Assembly (NCBI GenBank): GCA_029959085.1
Contig: JARWIR010000011.1
Span: 7,131,840 to 7,195,839 of the forward strand
Length of the DNA: 64,000 nt
Source: Nemophila menziesii
Taxonomy: Eukaryota; Streptophyta; Magnoliopsida; Boraginales; Hydrophyllaceae
Direction: 5' to 3'
Both the position numbers and the translations under genes were made by a program. Below are positions 11,850 to 24,855 of the stretch, one piece after another. The notes below the pieces were generated by a model. That model was not told the DNA's origin, did no database searches, and saw nothing but the letters and a program-made list of their open reading frames with translations. The first letter of the stretch is position 1. The number at the start of each line of letters is the position of its first letter.

Positions 11850-12314
11850 ATTTCTGGATTATACAAGATACTCATTGAGAAGGCACATAATTGAAGAAAA
11901 AGATTAACATTTAAATTGCTTGACTAGTCACTGTGTTAACGTACACCATCAGGATTGCCCCTCCAAACGGGTAAATCTCAAAACTAAACTCCATTTATAT
12001 AGTTAACTTCATCACATTCTCAATTCATACTAACAATGTGACATTAAAGAAATATAATTACAACATGGACAATAAGAATATAAAAAATTGATTATGAAAT
12101 ATAATTTTTACAATCAGAATAGTCCCAAAGATTTTCTTTCTTTTTTAGGAAGGCACAACAATGAGAGTGATTTAAGGGATCATTTAGAAGCTCAAAATTA
12201 TTGAAGGCCTCAACAATGTGACCTTTTTGAATGCTGATGACATAGCTAAGACTCTAATAGAAGATGAAGTCATCATTACCACCGTGGAGGAGGAAACTGA
12301 GACAAAAATTTGAG
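11850..12314 (+). pseudogene. Captured gene fragment (R1 copy 2)
   Basis: Same fragment as in copy 1. The donor side reads CGG rather than CAG before GTAAATC, and the intron is 11,971-12,148 (178 bp). The second exon keeps the same stops, so they predate the tandem duplication. Confidence 0.5.
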
Positions 12315-12568
12315 TAAGTGTTGGTTGGGATAATGGTGTAAGTATTTTGATGTAAATTTAGATTAAAGAATCAAATCGTAAAAAGAAATATTTAAATGAG
12401 ATTATGAGAGGTCCAAGGTATTTTAAAAAAGTTGTGGGGAAGTTTTTGAGACTACCGAAAGGATTAAAGGAAAAATAAGTGTAGAGAAAAAAAAGAATAC
12501 TAGATATATGGTGTTTTATTATAACAAATATGTCATATTTATTCCTTCTTTATTTTTAAAACCCTAAA

Positions 12569-13507
12569 CATCATGGTGGATTGGGTATTCCTAATATAGA
12601 AACTATTAACAAGGTCTGCTTATTATATAGCCACACCAGGGTTTGGAAATAGCTACTCAAAGTTAGGAATCTAGCTTTTAATTTCATTTACCACAAAGTA
12701 AACAATGGTGAACTTACATTTATGATGTGGGATAAATGACTTAATCATAGTAATATTTCCATAGTTCTGAATAAATAAGTTGATTAGTTGGGTATAAACT
12801 GTAATAAGACTGTTGTTGATTGCTTTGGTAATTCAAGATGGAGGCTTCGTTCATCAATTGGTGGTTTACTCCCGTATCTGCAAGGAATTATACTCAATAA
12901 TCATAGTGTTAAAATATTTTAGAGTAAATCAATAAAAGGTAAATTCTCCTTTAGCAAAACAATGAACAAAATGAATGAATGCTTACCTGAGTCAAATGGT
13001 ACAATATTGTATGGGGTAAGTGTTGTATTCCTCGCTGCTCCTTTATAGAGTGGTTGGCTTGTCAAAATAGACTGGCCACCAAAAAATTGATTATTAGAAT
13101 GGGGATTAATTTCCAATTCCTGTGAATGTTGTTTAATCGGCGCTCTTTCTGCAAAAGGATTCTCGAAAAGTTGCTTGATAAGTGTTGTATTTCTGTTGTT
13201 CGTTTGAATTTGGAAGACCTAGTAAATGTTTGCATCAATTTTGGGACTAGCAATTCGAAAATCATTATCATATGGTTGTGCTTCATGCATTCGGAGTAAA
13301 GAAGGAAGACAATTCGAGGCGAAATGGCTTAATAATTAATTTCTCTTATTTTTAATTTTTGTAATTTTTTATTAAGATTTTTCTTAATTTGTAATGTTAG
13401 TAGGCGGCTTATTTTGGGCTTTTCTTGTAACCCATTGGGCTATACAAAATGTAATGGATGTTTGAGATACCCACTTAAAATATTTGATGGATTCGCCAAT
13501 AAAAAAA
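12569..13507 (+). mobile_element. 5'-truncated L1-type LINE tail (copy 2)
   Basis: Second copy of the LINE tail, carried by the tandem duplication rather than by a separate insertion: its position in the unit and both boundaries match copy 1. It ends in an A-run at 13,501-13,507. The same frameshifts and stops are present. Confidence 0.7.
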
Positions 13508-14666
13508 CCACAAACCACCGCCTCCAAATAAACATACGTTACAAGTTTGTATCAATTTCTTCTACTCAATTTTTTTCAAACCTTTTATTATCTTCTTCCT
13601 CTTGTCCTTTTATTATCACCACATTCTTTTTGAATTCTTTTTTGTGCTCATATATTTTTAACATCGAATTGCAATTTGATGAAATTTCAATCAAGATATC
13701 ATAGACAAGGTAAAATTTAATATAGTATTTTTAAAACTATTGTGTTTACTTTGTCATTAGGCATTCTGATATTTTAATTCAAAACATAAAAAAAATGCTT
13801 ATGTTTTTTTTGGGTCTATTAATAAGCAATGAGTAAATTACATTTTTAAAATTGATATTATCTAATTGTAATTCTAATCCATAACACTTTTGTTTGCAAT
13901 TTCTCATTTCCTGATTTAAAATTTATGTTAAGTTAGTTAAACCTAACTCTTATTAAATGGATTTGGTCATCAATTAAGTAAATGTTTCATAATAAAAATG
14001 AAAGAAAACACAATTTAGGTTTCCAATGCTAATCTCTCTCAATATATTTAGTGATTAAACATAATTATGTATATTGGCTAGATTTTTTATTGATACTTGT
14101 TTAATAAATTTAAGATCCTCATTGAGTATTACTTTCTTTTGTAATGTTTCTTTAATTTTTTATACTAAGATATGATACAATGAATATGTATTATGATAGT
14201 ACTTAAAATCCTCTTTGTCATAATCCATGTTAAATATAACTATCCATGTTAAAAATATTACTTGTTAAGAGAAAAAAAAGAAATTGAGAAAACTAAGTGT
14301 ATCAATATCAAAAAAATCTAGGATTTAAGTGTTCTTTTTATAAAATAAAAAAATAAGAAATACTCAATAGTTTTTTTATAACTATAATTTGCAATATACC
14401 AAAGCATGAATGATCAAATAAAAAACTAGATATTATAGAAATTGAATTTATTATGTAACATGTCTTTTCATTCTCTTAGTTTAGAAGAAAAGTTCTCACT
14501 CTCACCTCTCGATTATTTTTTTAATGTTCATGTATCTCTTTCAATTTTGTTCAAGCTACTTATTTAAATTACTATTGTAAGATCAATAATTTAAGTTTTT
14601 AATTTTAATTAACAGTAAATAACGGATTCTCCACGATTCTGCATCAATAACGTTATTCTCCCCATT

Positions 14667-14877
14667 TTGGTCGTGCTAGTATTGATTTTCTTGTAAATCA
14701 TTTCTTTTGGATATGGTGCATTTCAACTACTCTTATTTATGTATGATATTATCCCAAAGAAAGAGTATGAAACATTTATAATACACACTGTGTTAGTTTC
14801 AAAAAACAATTCAAAGATATACGGTGTTACTGACATTTCTGGATTATACAAGATACTCATTGAGAAGGCACATAATT
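14667..14877 (+). repeat. R1 partial third copy (about 210 bp)
   Basis: Matches the first 210 bp of the unit, then switches abruptly at CATAATT into sequence that continues repeat P (the AACAGTAAATTTTGAAACC stretch, also seen at about 36,525). The array therefore sits inside a P element, with P sequence at both ends. Confidence 0.85.
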
Positions 14878-15260
14878 TTAATTAACAGTAAATTTTGAAA
14901 CCTTAGTAATTTTTTATCTTGTAACAAGTTGATCTATAAACAGAATTTTTATAAAGATATATTGATCATATTGTATCAAAAGAGATATTTGTGTAGAAGG
15001 TAAAATTTGATCATATTGTATCGATCTGTAACAATTTAATTACCATGTTGTATCAAAAGAGATATTTGTGTAGTAGGTAAAATTTGAACTGTTATGAACA
15101 TCGATCATATTTTGGTAGTAAACATTGAACTTCATGCCTCTTAATTAGATTATCTATACAAAAAATGAAAAAATATAAACCAGTATTAAAATTAATAAAT
15201 ATGTACATTAATGTATAGTAAAAATGATTCATAAAAAGATATTATATTTGCAAAAAAATA
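14878..15260 (+). repeat. Repeat P continuation with an internal direct repeat
   Basis: Continues P after the R1 array (compare 36,525-36,600). Inside it a roughly 50-bp string containing GTATCAAAAGAGATATTTG occurs twice, near 14,975 and 15,050. No coding potential seen. Confidence 0.5.
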
Positions 15261-15376
15261 GTGATCATTTAAACTAAAATTCAAATTACATCATCATGAG
15301 TAATAAAAAATACAAATCGATGACTGGAACACCATGGATGTGTTTGGGAACTTTTGAAAAGAAAGAAATATATAAT

Positions 15377-15638
15377 TAGGTAATGTACCGAATACCCTCT
15401 ATGGTTTATCAAAGAGTAAAAAACTACATACAATATTAAAAGGGACAAATACCTCCTATGGTCTCCTAACTCATGGAAACTCACCTCTTGTACTTAATAT
15501 AACACTAAATCTTATACGATTGGTTGCACCGAGTTGCACAGAGTTATCAAAAATAGTTTTTTGTTATCACACTTTAAAGAAACATAAGGGGTATTTATAC
15601 ATTTTTAAACCATATGGGGTATTTAGGTATTTTATCCT
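15377..15638. mobile_element. MITE-like inverted-repeat element, about 262 bp
   Basis: The ends form imperfect terminal inverted repeats of about 34 bp: the left end has TACCGAATACCCTCTATGG and the right end read in reverse has TACCTAAATACCCCATATGG, with a TTAGG-like outer edge on both sides. There is no transposase frame. Size and structure fit a non-autonomous DNA transposon. I could not identify a convincing target duplication, so the superfamily is left open. Confidence 0.55.
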
Positions 15639-18334
15639 AAATCATTTAACAATTTAAATAAGCGAAAAATAATAATTTCACAAATTCTATCGAAACTTTT
15701 TGAACAAGCATTTGGTAAGAATGAAAACAATCATTAAAAGAAGCTCTAATTTGCGAGTTTCGGAACTAAAAAAGGTATTTTTGTACTTTCCCTTAAAGGG
15801 TGCTCTTTACATATAAGCCAATCAGTTAAAACCCTAAAAAAAATTCATATGTCCCTATAAATAAACATAATTTTTCAAATCAAAGCCTTAAAAACAACAC
15901 ATAAAGGGACACAAAATTCAGCATCTTATAGATTTGTTTCCAAAAATTAATATGTGGAAATTCAACAAACCTAAAGCAATCAATTTAAACAAGGACCTAA
16001 CTTTTTACCTAATTCATAAGATCAAAAATACCTAATTTTGAAAAAAAATCATTGAATACCATGAATTCAAACAATATAAGCTTTCAACATAAATCATTAT
16101 AATAAATCCTAAAGCTCTCAAATTTACACTATATTTTATAATAGAATTTGTTAAATGAAAAAATGTATCTGGATGAGTAAATATAGTAGAGACAAAGCCT
16201 ACCTCACTACATGAAGAAAAGAAATCACCATGGTTGTATTCTGACACACTAAACTAAGACCTTTTGTGAAATTCAAACACTAATTGAAAGAAAACAAAAG
16301 TCGTATTTATTTGAAAAAGGAAAGACAATATACTAATTCTTATTTTGACTACTAGTTTTAAAGCATATAAATGTCTATATTTTGACGATTGAGGTAACAT
16401 GTGGAAAGAGTGTATTTAAAGGGTTAAATGTGCCATCTATTGACATAGAGTTATATTTAAATTAGATGGGTAGGTCAACCAAATAAATTTGAATATTTTG
16501 AACATTTTAATTATTCGTACAACCCAACAAATATTTATTGTATTGCTTTCTTTTCTTTTTTTTCTTTTTGGGCCAAAGGTATTAATTTCTTTATCTTTTT
16601 CATTAATGTATTATTTGAATATCTATTATTAAATAAAAGGAAAAAATGATGAGAGTATAATTTATTATTATTTTTTGAATTTAAAAAAATTAAAGAAACA
16701 TAATATCATTTTTTCATGAAATCTTATAAAAATTTTGTTTTTAAATTTTCAATATTAAGATCATTTGAAATGAAAGGAAATATTACTTTCAAAAATTTCC
16801 TAAATTATAATTTTAATATATAATACTTTTATATGATATAAAAAAGCATAATATTTTTGCATATAAATTATCTTTCCCCTTCTACTTAATTGAAATTTAA
16901 ATCTAGACATTGCCCTAAAATTTTATCATCGCTTCTTTAGCTATCGCATCTTTGACCCGAACTTCTTGGGGTGTGTTTCTTTTTATGTGCTCCAAGATCT
17001 TGTGTCCATGCATTATGTCATTTCATATCAAATCACGGCTCTGTTCCTATCTACAGTTCTCAAATCATATTAATATCCCAAAACACTTAAATGACTCTAT
17101 ACCATCACAAAGATATAAATCAGGGAAATCAACAAGATTTCATTCAATATTTCACCAAAAAGTCATGCTAAATATTGTATCAGATATACTAAATATAACC
17201 ATAAATGTAGATACATCATCTAATAGCCTAAAATTTAAATCATTTTCATCCCGACAATGTAACTACAAAATGGGACAAATATTTCAATAAGTAAATAATA
17301 AACCATAATGTAGAAGATCAAAAAACGATACTAACAACTAAAGATCATATCATAATCACTACCAATATAAATTTAAAAAATATATGCTAGCGATATCATA
17401 TATTCTTAAGAAATTTTTAGTTTCATAATGCAAACGAATTTATATGAAATAAAGTCAAGAAGAATGTTATATTATGGTCGTCGATATGTGTGTTATATTT
17501 TATATTCCAACTCTCCTAAGACATCTCTATATATGTAACTTACCACATGGTCGGGATGATAAGGATTAACTCAAACACATCATATAAGATGTGGTTAAGG
17601 AGTAATGGACATGAAATATGCAAGTAGGCTATAAGAACTCACCCTACCTTACCTAATCAACACATCTGATAAGCTCAAGTTTAATATTTCAATTTTTTGC
17701 TCAATAACCCATGTAGTATAAATGAATACCCAAATTTCCCAATTATTACACCTTTATGAATCGTCTTCTCTCATTAGTGATGGTAAATTTTCTAGTACAT
17801 GTCAGATGATTAGGAACATTTTTTATATATTCCACTAATGATAGTTTATGCGAAATTGATGTGGTGTATTTAGAAAAGAACTCATCTTTGACACTTCAAT
17901 TCTTTTCACCTCTTAAATATCATCTTCACTAACCTTTACTGGATGGTCATTAAATGTTATCATGTTGCATTGATTTTCTGCTCGGAAACCTATGGAACTT
18001 CTATCTTATTTGACAAAATTACTAAGGTCTTAGATTTATTGTTGTTGCCATCTTCCCTCACTTGAACTTTAAGAGTGTTTAGTGCAACCTTTTGAATGTC
18101 AATCACGCATTGGTTGATGTCATATCTAAGCTTATTTATATCACAATCGGTGCAACCTTCTCACAATCGGTATATAACTTTATTACATTACTATATATAT
18201 GAAGTTTAAGTATCAAAGAAAGATGGAGGAACATATATAACTGATGAGAGCTGATTCACGTCTCTTTGTAAACTAAGTGGTTGTAAAGAAGTTGACAGAA
18301 CAATACTTTCATCATTTTATATTGTAGGTTCAAC
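15639..18334. other. AT-rich region without recognised genes
   Basis: No domain recognised. An open frame of 112 codons at 16,952-17,290 (+) has no motif I know and no conserved partner in the window. 17,500-17,660 has slightly higher complexity and could be LTR-derived, but I cannot support a boundary. Confidence 0.4.
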
Positions 18335-19530
18335 ATTAAAATATGACATATTAATTTGAACAAATATGCAAAAGAAATTTCCAACAAGGTACCAAATGAT
18401 ACATCTCAATTGTAAAACTGGCCTAAGGTTAAAAACCCTAACGAAACAAATATACTCTCAACTTTTCCATCCTAAGTCAAAACAAGTATAGATGCGGTTG
18501 TATTTTACCAAGTTATTATTACTTTTTCAAATAAATATTATTTTTATTTAATGTAGAAGATAATCATCTAGACCACCTCCGAGCTCTAGTAGCATAAAAT
18601 TTTAATTGAGAGGCTTTATGGTGGTGGGAGAATTTGTTTGAAAATATACATCTTTATATAGAAATTTTGTTCACCGATCTACTTGTTACATAATAAAAAA
18701 ATTAATGTGGTTTCACAACTCACTATTTATTGAAATTAGAAACTAAAATTATTGATCTTATGAAAATAATTTATATAAATACATCAAACGCAAACAATCG
18801 AGCCATCAATAGAAAAGTGTTTATTTTATCATTAATTGAATAATATATGAAAAAAATACATTTTTGACAACTTTCTGTCGATGCTCTTGTGGGAACGAGT
18901 TTTTCATATTTCAATTATTTGCACCACTTTTCTGTGCCGCCGGTTCAACCCCTCGAACCAAAATTGAATCCTGAACCATTCGTGAAAAAGTGTTGTTGCG
19001 ATCCATTATAAAGTGTTTGAAAGAGAGAGAGACGAGAGGTGTGCGTGAGAACTTTGCTTATTTAGTGAGAGAATGAAAAGACATGTTACGTAATAAATCC
19101 AATTTCTATATAATCTAGTTTTTATTTGATTCTTCATGCTTCAGTGTATTGCAAATTATACTTATATTAAACTATTGAGTATTTTTCCTTCTTTTTTTTT
19201 GGGAAAAATAACACTTGAATTGTAGGTTTTTTGATATTGGTACACTATGTTTTCTCAATTTTTTTTTCTCTTGTCAAGTCATATTTTTAACATGGATAGT
19301 TATATGAGTAATGATATATGTCACCCCTTTTCATGTCACCCTTTTATCACCCTTCTATATATATGTTTTGATTTCCTTGTATAGAATATAGAGAAAAATT
19401 AAATAGGATAATGAAATCAATTCAATTGTACATGTAGGTATACACGTAGGAGGTGATAAAAAGGTGATACAAAAAGGGTGACAAATATCATTACTCTAGT
19501 TATATTTAACGGTTAAAGATGTGATTCCCT
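18335..19530 (-). repeat. Dispersed repeat P, inverted copy
   Basis: The reverse complement matches 36,216-36,890 and the P segments in the R1 units (11,225-11,634 and 14,210-14,620). Shared landmarks include the string around 18,480-18,600 (compare 36,640-36,780) and the block at 19,060-19,290. It is interrupted by the MITE at 19,306-19,496. A short minus-strand frame near 18,890-19,000 begins MDRNNTFSRMV but stops after about 30 residues. Family unknown. Confidence 0.65.
19306..19496. mobile_element. 191-bp Mutator-type MITE with 9-bp target duplication
   Basis: Terminal inverted repeats start GAGTAATGATATNTGTCACC at both ends with one mismatch in about 20 bases, and further similarity extends inward to about 45 bp. 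The flanks are the perfect 9-bp direct repeat TAGTTATAT (19,297-19,305 and 19,497-19,505). The homologous P segments near 11,255 and 14,240 show the uninterrupted site with one copy of the 9-mer. A 9-bp duplication fits the Mutator superfamily. No coding capacity. Confidence 0.85.
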
Positions 19531-20122
19531 TAAAATTCATATAGTACCCGTAACTAACTACTTATATAAACATATAATTTAAAACTTTGAACCATTTTAA
19601 TTGTATTTTTTAACAAATAAGATTTGTATTTTTAGAGACAGATTTTTGAATTTTTGAATCAAAAATAATAAAATAAATTTAATATGATATCTTTTAATTC
19701 TTTTATTTTTCTTATTTGTCTGGTATATTTAAATTAAATATTTTATAAAATAAATATGATAGATATTATTTGGGATGAATGATATTTTTTAGCATAAAAG
19801 TAATTTTTTCTACGTATTATATATTTTTAAGAATCAAAATTACATTTACATTGAGTAATAATTCAGATGTTATCCAAACATCATTTCCTTTGATCTCTAC
19901 CTCGTTCTACAAATATAAACAAATAAACAATTTCACACATGAATTGTACTAAAATGAAAAATATCACTTTTAGGAGCCAACCTCTTCTAGATTTTGTAAA
20001 ACAACAATAACGTGTGGACTAAAAGCATATACGAGCTATATGTACTGAGCATGTATAAAAACATAAAATTGGTGAGTATTAAAAGCATAAAACGTTGTAA
20101 AATATATAAACCCTAAAAAAAC

Positions 20123-20204
20123 TTGTAAGCATTAACATGTAGGGTAGCAAAACTAAAATAAGATTGTAAGCATTAACATGTAGGGTAGCAAAACTAAAAT
20201 AAGA
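20123..20204 (+). repeat. 2 x 41-bp tandem repeat
   Basis: TTGTAAGCATTAACATGTAG and the bases that follow recur with a period of 41 bp (starts at 20,123 and 20,164), the two units being essentially identical. The flanking DNA from 19,531 to 20,122 has no recognised feature. Confidence 0.85.
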
Positions 20205-20299
20205 TGAACAGAAACAATAAACGCAGAGAAATAGAAATAGAAAACAAAACAATACATAAAACATACAATTTTAGCAAACTTAATCATACAATATTTACA

Positions 20300-20640
20300 T
20301 ATTCACTATTCCCAGCTAAAAGAAGAAAAAAATGCAGGAAAAAAAGGCATAATAAAAATGCAATAAAAAGTTCATGAAACGTTACCTTGATTGTTTGATT
20401 GTTAAACTAATCAAAATGTAGAGTGAGTAATCTTTATGTAACGGAGGAGAGAGAAAGCAAAATACGGTGGAGAGAGAGCTAAAGAAAAAATAGGGAGATA
20501 AGGAGAATATTTGTGGGAGTGTGAGGAAATAATTTGGTTTAATTGAGAAAATTACTATATATAGTGTTGTTAAACATTTGAGGGTAAAATTGTAAATGAG
20601 AATATAGGCCTATATTGTTAATTATTGTTTGTGGCATTTA
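20300..20640 (-). promoter_or_regulatory. Promoter and 5'UTR-intron-like module, orphaned
   Basis: Read on the minus strand: a TATA element (CTATATATAGT, at 20,554-20,566), then a CT-rich leader with repeated TCTCTC motifs (about 20,440-20,510), then CAATCAAG followed by GTAACG at about 20,388, which matches a 5' splice site, and a T-rich stretch ending in TTCTTCTTTTAG near 20,315. This is the usual build of a plant promoter with a leader intron. No coding exon follows downstream (below 20,300), so it is probably a detached gene 5' end. Inference only. Confidence 0.35.
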
Positions 20641-23144
20641 GTATGAAGAGAGAATTCACCTAGTCTTGTTGGGTCTTAGAGAGATGTGTGTTCAAGAGGG
20701 TAATAATCTAAAAAAGATTTGAGTTATCTAAATGTCCAATTATCGATAACTTGAGGATTTATGTGTGTTTTTCATTTTATTTTTGTCCAAAGAAAGTTAA
20801 ATTTTAAATTTGTGGTGGAAATTGAAAGATAAAATGTTTTTTTACATACAAATGTTTAAAGGTATAGTGTGATATTTTTAATTTAAAAAACTATAAAAAC
20901 ATATATTATAATGTTTGGTTATAAAATATCTTACATCAAATATTATAATTTTTTTAAAATATCAAATGGAATTTTAAAATTCTAAATATGTAGAATTTAC
21001 GAGATGATCCAAAATATTATTTGAATTTTCATTTATATAAATAATTAGCTACATTTTAGCAAGTAAATGCAACAAAATTTAGACAACTACTTGAACATTA
21101 AATAATAACGCGTCAAAATCTGACACTACGATAAAGAAGCCTAATAATATCATTTGTTAAACTTTTTCTTGTTACATTAAATAAAATGGTGCTATTTAAG
21201 TTTGCGTGGAAAATAATAGGCCTAGTTTTGTTGATGATTTTTTGAATAATACTAGATCTTTTTTATTCTCTTACAAGTTTATTTTTGTTGGTAAAATGTA
21301 TTTTAACCCATGGTAATGACTCATAAATCTCAAAATAAATGGTGGTCTTCGTAGTTTGGATTGTCTTGAAATGTCAATCAAAGTTGTACCTCTTATATTA
21401 GAGATTAAGAACAAAATATTAATTAGGCAAACCATTTAATATTATATGATGAATCCAGTGTCAATGTTCGAAAAATATAATTATACAACTAATACAAAAT
21501 ACTGGAGGCCAAACTGCGAAAGTGGAGAGCACAGGAACACAATTTAAATGGAAAAGAATACAAATAATAGATATTTCAATCATAATTTTTGAAGAAAAAT
21601 TAATAAAAGACAAATAGAATAGTAAACGACCACATGGTATATTAGAATGACACATGCCAAAAGCTAATTATACTTTTATATATTAAATAGATGACACATG
21701 GAAAATATCAAATATACATGGAAGAATCAATCATTGATTCTCTTCTTTATAAATTAAATAGATTCTTAAAGATTTAATTACTCAAAAGTTCAAAAACATG
21801 TTTTTTTAGTCCTAATAAGTCCAAATTTTTACAAATCGATGAATTGTCTTTGTAATTTTAATGGGTTGCGTATGTTTTTGTAATTTGTTGCATGTATTTA
21901 TCAATGAGTTACATATTAAAAAAAAAAGATATGTTGACCTTACGGGACATACTAGTTTGTAATCTTGTGCGAATGGGAACACAATTTTAGTGGAAAAAAA
22001 TAAAAAAATAAAGAAAAAAAGTAAATTGTAATGTAATATTTTAATATAAACAATTATCTTAAATAATTTATATTTGATTTTTTTGAGAAAAAAAAAATTT
22101 ATAAAAGACACATGTAATATTAATAGAAATAATAAGCACACATGACAAAAAAAATGACACATGTCAAAAGTCACATAGTCAACCATTGATTTTGTTGTTA
22201 TATATTAAATAGATTCAACTATTATTGTGTAAATCATATATCTCTATAAGTAATTGTCTTGCCATCTTTTTGTTTGATATAAATAGTTTGTAATCTATAA
22301 TATTTTAATTCATTAAGTAATTTTCCTGCTTTAAGCATTTAAAAATATAAAAGATATATATGGAAGAATCAACAATATTAAGTCACTGTGAAAAAAATTA
22401 TATATGTCATTTCATCTGAATAGTTTGGTTGTTATGAACGGTTGAAGCAAACAAACATAATGTATTGACCTAAATACCTTAAAATTATCAGATTTAATCT
22501 GATTTTCAACAAGTAATATTTAAATATGTAGATTTGTCCTTAATTCAGTTTTTATTTTGTTGCATTTTAAAAAAAAAATCATTTTTAAAGATTTATACAA
22601 ACAAAACAACACAATTTAAGATTTTATAATTCACATTTTATAAACAACAAAACTGGTTTACTTTTGGTTGTAAATTTATTTTATACAAATTTGAAGGACT
22701 ATTATATAAAGCGACATTTATTTTCCTAGTTTTCCTTTCTTACTTAGCAATAAGGCATATTTATCCTTAAATAAAATAACTTAATAATGTCAAATTCCTG
22801 TTTCACATAAAATATTTGAGAAAATACTGATAAAAATTGAAAATAACAGATTTTCATGTAACCTCACCCATTAAACCAGATGATAGACTAAATAATTCAA
22901 CGATTTTGATTCCAAGTTGTAGAAATAGAAGGAAAACGTGAAGTTAGAGAAATACATGGGTAAGTTTAAAAGTTTGAGGGCCAAAATTGATACTAGCCTA
23001 TAGTTCAAGAACCATTTGAGGAATTTTCCTTAATTTTTTAATAGATTCATTATTATTTTTTAAAGTCAGAGGGGCCATAGAACTCCTTGGACTCTATGTG
23101 CTAAACCCAATAATTATATCATGTATGTACTTCATTTATAATAT
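20641..23144. other. AT-rich intergenic DNA with a short dispersed motif
   Basis: No gene recognised. The strings around 21,640-21,780 and 22,100-22,215 resemble each other (GACACATG, then a stretch ending in ATATTAAATAGATTC), suggesting two copies of a small decayed element. 22,930-23,040 has LTR- or MITE-like wording but no definable ends. The 124-codon minus frame at 21,812-22,186 is Phe/Leu-rich, low in complexity and unlikely to be real. Confidence 0.4.
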
Positions 23145-24855
23145 TTTAAATATTATAAAATGGTTTGTAAAATGTTTATCCAGGAGCTATTGAAACGAGA
23201 TTAAACTATTTACTATGTTTGCTGCTACTCTGTGTATTATATAGATTAACATTTATTAAATTTTGGTATAATTGTAATTTAAGGTAAAAGGTGTAGACTT
23301 TTTATAATGTTTGGTTAAACTCTAAATTGTTGTAGATTTTGAAGCTGAGATAGGTGTGATGTTATGTTATCCCCTTTTTTGGTTATGGTATAAACATTTT
23401 TTGTGGATGTATATTGGGCTTATAGAGCCTATGACAACAAGTAACTTTCACATTCCAATATTCTCCTTCGTGATCTTTTAAACTTGTCATTTTAATTGTA
23501 TAAGAACACGAACAAATATAGAAAACGTATGTGAATCCACTATTACTATAATATATAAGTTTTGCATACAAGCAAGTGACGTTATTGATTTATTCGTAAT
23601 CTATCTTTTGTATTACAACTTTATCATTTCTAAATAAATCATGAGTTGAAGACTTTGACAAAAATAATTTGTTTTTACAAAAAATATCGTATTTGTTGAA
23701 GACTTTGTCTTTAGTATCGAGATTTGAATCTTGAACCTTGAAAAGTTCTTTTCTTTATTGAGGATATAAAAAATTTATTAGCATACTGATTTGATAGTTT
23801 ATTCATATTCACATATTACAATGAAAATATTAAATGTGTTTACATGTTTAACTATTAAAAGGGGACACTAAAACCATTAAAAAATTGGAAGTCCGGATCG
23901 ATTGACTCTTGAGCCTTTTCCCAGGTCAGGCTACTTCTCAGGTGACTTGCTCTCTAGGTGGTGCGGCTAAGACAGAGTGGACTCATCAGTCAGCCTATGT
24001 TTCTAGCACACACTGGTCTGCTAAGGCCCAATGGATAATATAGTAGGACCTCAAAATAATAGTATATGGACCTTTAGTGCAATTCATTTCACAATATAGT
24101 TCCTATAATGCAATTAACTTTAAAATTTAATAGATGGGACTTTTGTCCAATCAACTCAAAAAGAATAAAATAGGGTCTTATAGAAATTATTTTGCATAAT
24201 ATAAAGACACGTACTTCAATTAACTAAAGAAAACTTGGTACTTTCATTATTCACAGTAAAGGGATTATGGTGTTTATAGTAAATGGGGAACGTGCATTAT
24301 TTAATGTAGATCTTAATCTCCCTTCTGTGGAAATTTGTTTTTATTTTTCATCTCCTTTATTTAAGATTACCCCTCAGATATACGACTAAATGATGTGTTT
24401 GATCTGTAACAATTATACTTCAGAAATTAATACAATTTTTACAAAATTTTCTACCATTTTTTGCAATGACAGAAGCCAACATAAATGTTATTGGGAACTG
24501 ATTTCCTTCATTCTCTGCTATATATATGTGTGTGTTTGATATGAACTCTTTGTTCAATATTTTTGTTCATTCTTCATGAAAGTTTGACAATCCGGCCTAT
24601 GTTGGGTGTGGGGTTCGAACATACAGATAAGATGTATTATTTCGGTCTCATTCATTATGAATATGATATTATTTCCTTCAATTGTTGTCACAAGTAAAGA
24701 ATAAAGTGAATTTATTTACATAAGATAGGATTACATGACAGTATCAAAGTAAAGCGGTGTGGGTTATTTACATAGTGTTTATGTCACTATATTTAATTCT
24801 TTGTTGTAACACAAACCTTCCTTGTTAAACCGGAGCGATTATTGAAATCATTAAG
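23145..24855 (+). repeat. Segmental duplication R4, copy 1
   Basis: Collinear but diverged match to 26,255-26,997 plus 32,948-33,460. Shared landmarks are CTACTTCTCAGGTGACTTGC near 23,930 (compare 26,780), GTCCAATCAACTC near 24,150 (compare 26,980) and TTACATAGTGTTTATGT near 24,770 (compare 33,370). It retains the uninterrupted version of the site where the copia element sits in copy 2. No gene seen. Confidence 0.7.

Larger units (their letters stand above)
11681..14666 (+). repeat. 3.0-kb tandem unit R1, copy 2
   Basis: Near-identical direct repeat of 8,678-11,680 with the same internal order: gene fragment with intron 11,971-12,148, LINE 12,569-13,507, P segment about 14,210-14,620, junction motif 14,621-14,658. 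It is about 17 bp shorter overall through small indels. Confidence 0.9.

Noticed and set aside
21812..22186. 124-codon minus frame as a gene
   Set aside because: Dominated by Phe, Leu and Ile from A/T runs, with no domain, promoter or conservation.
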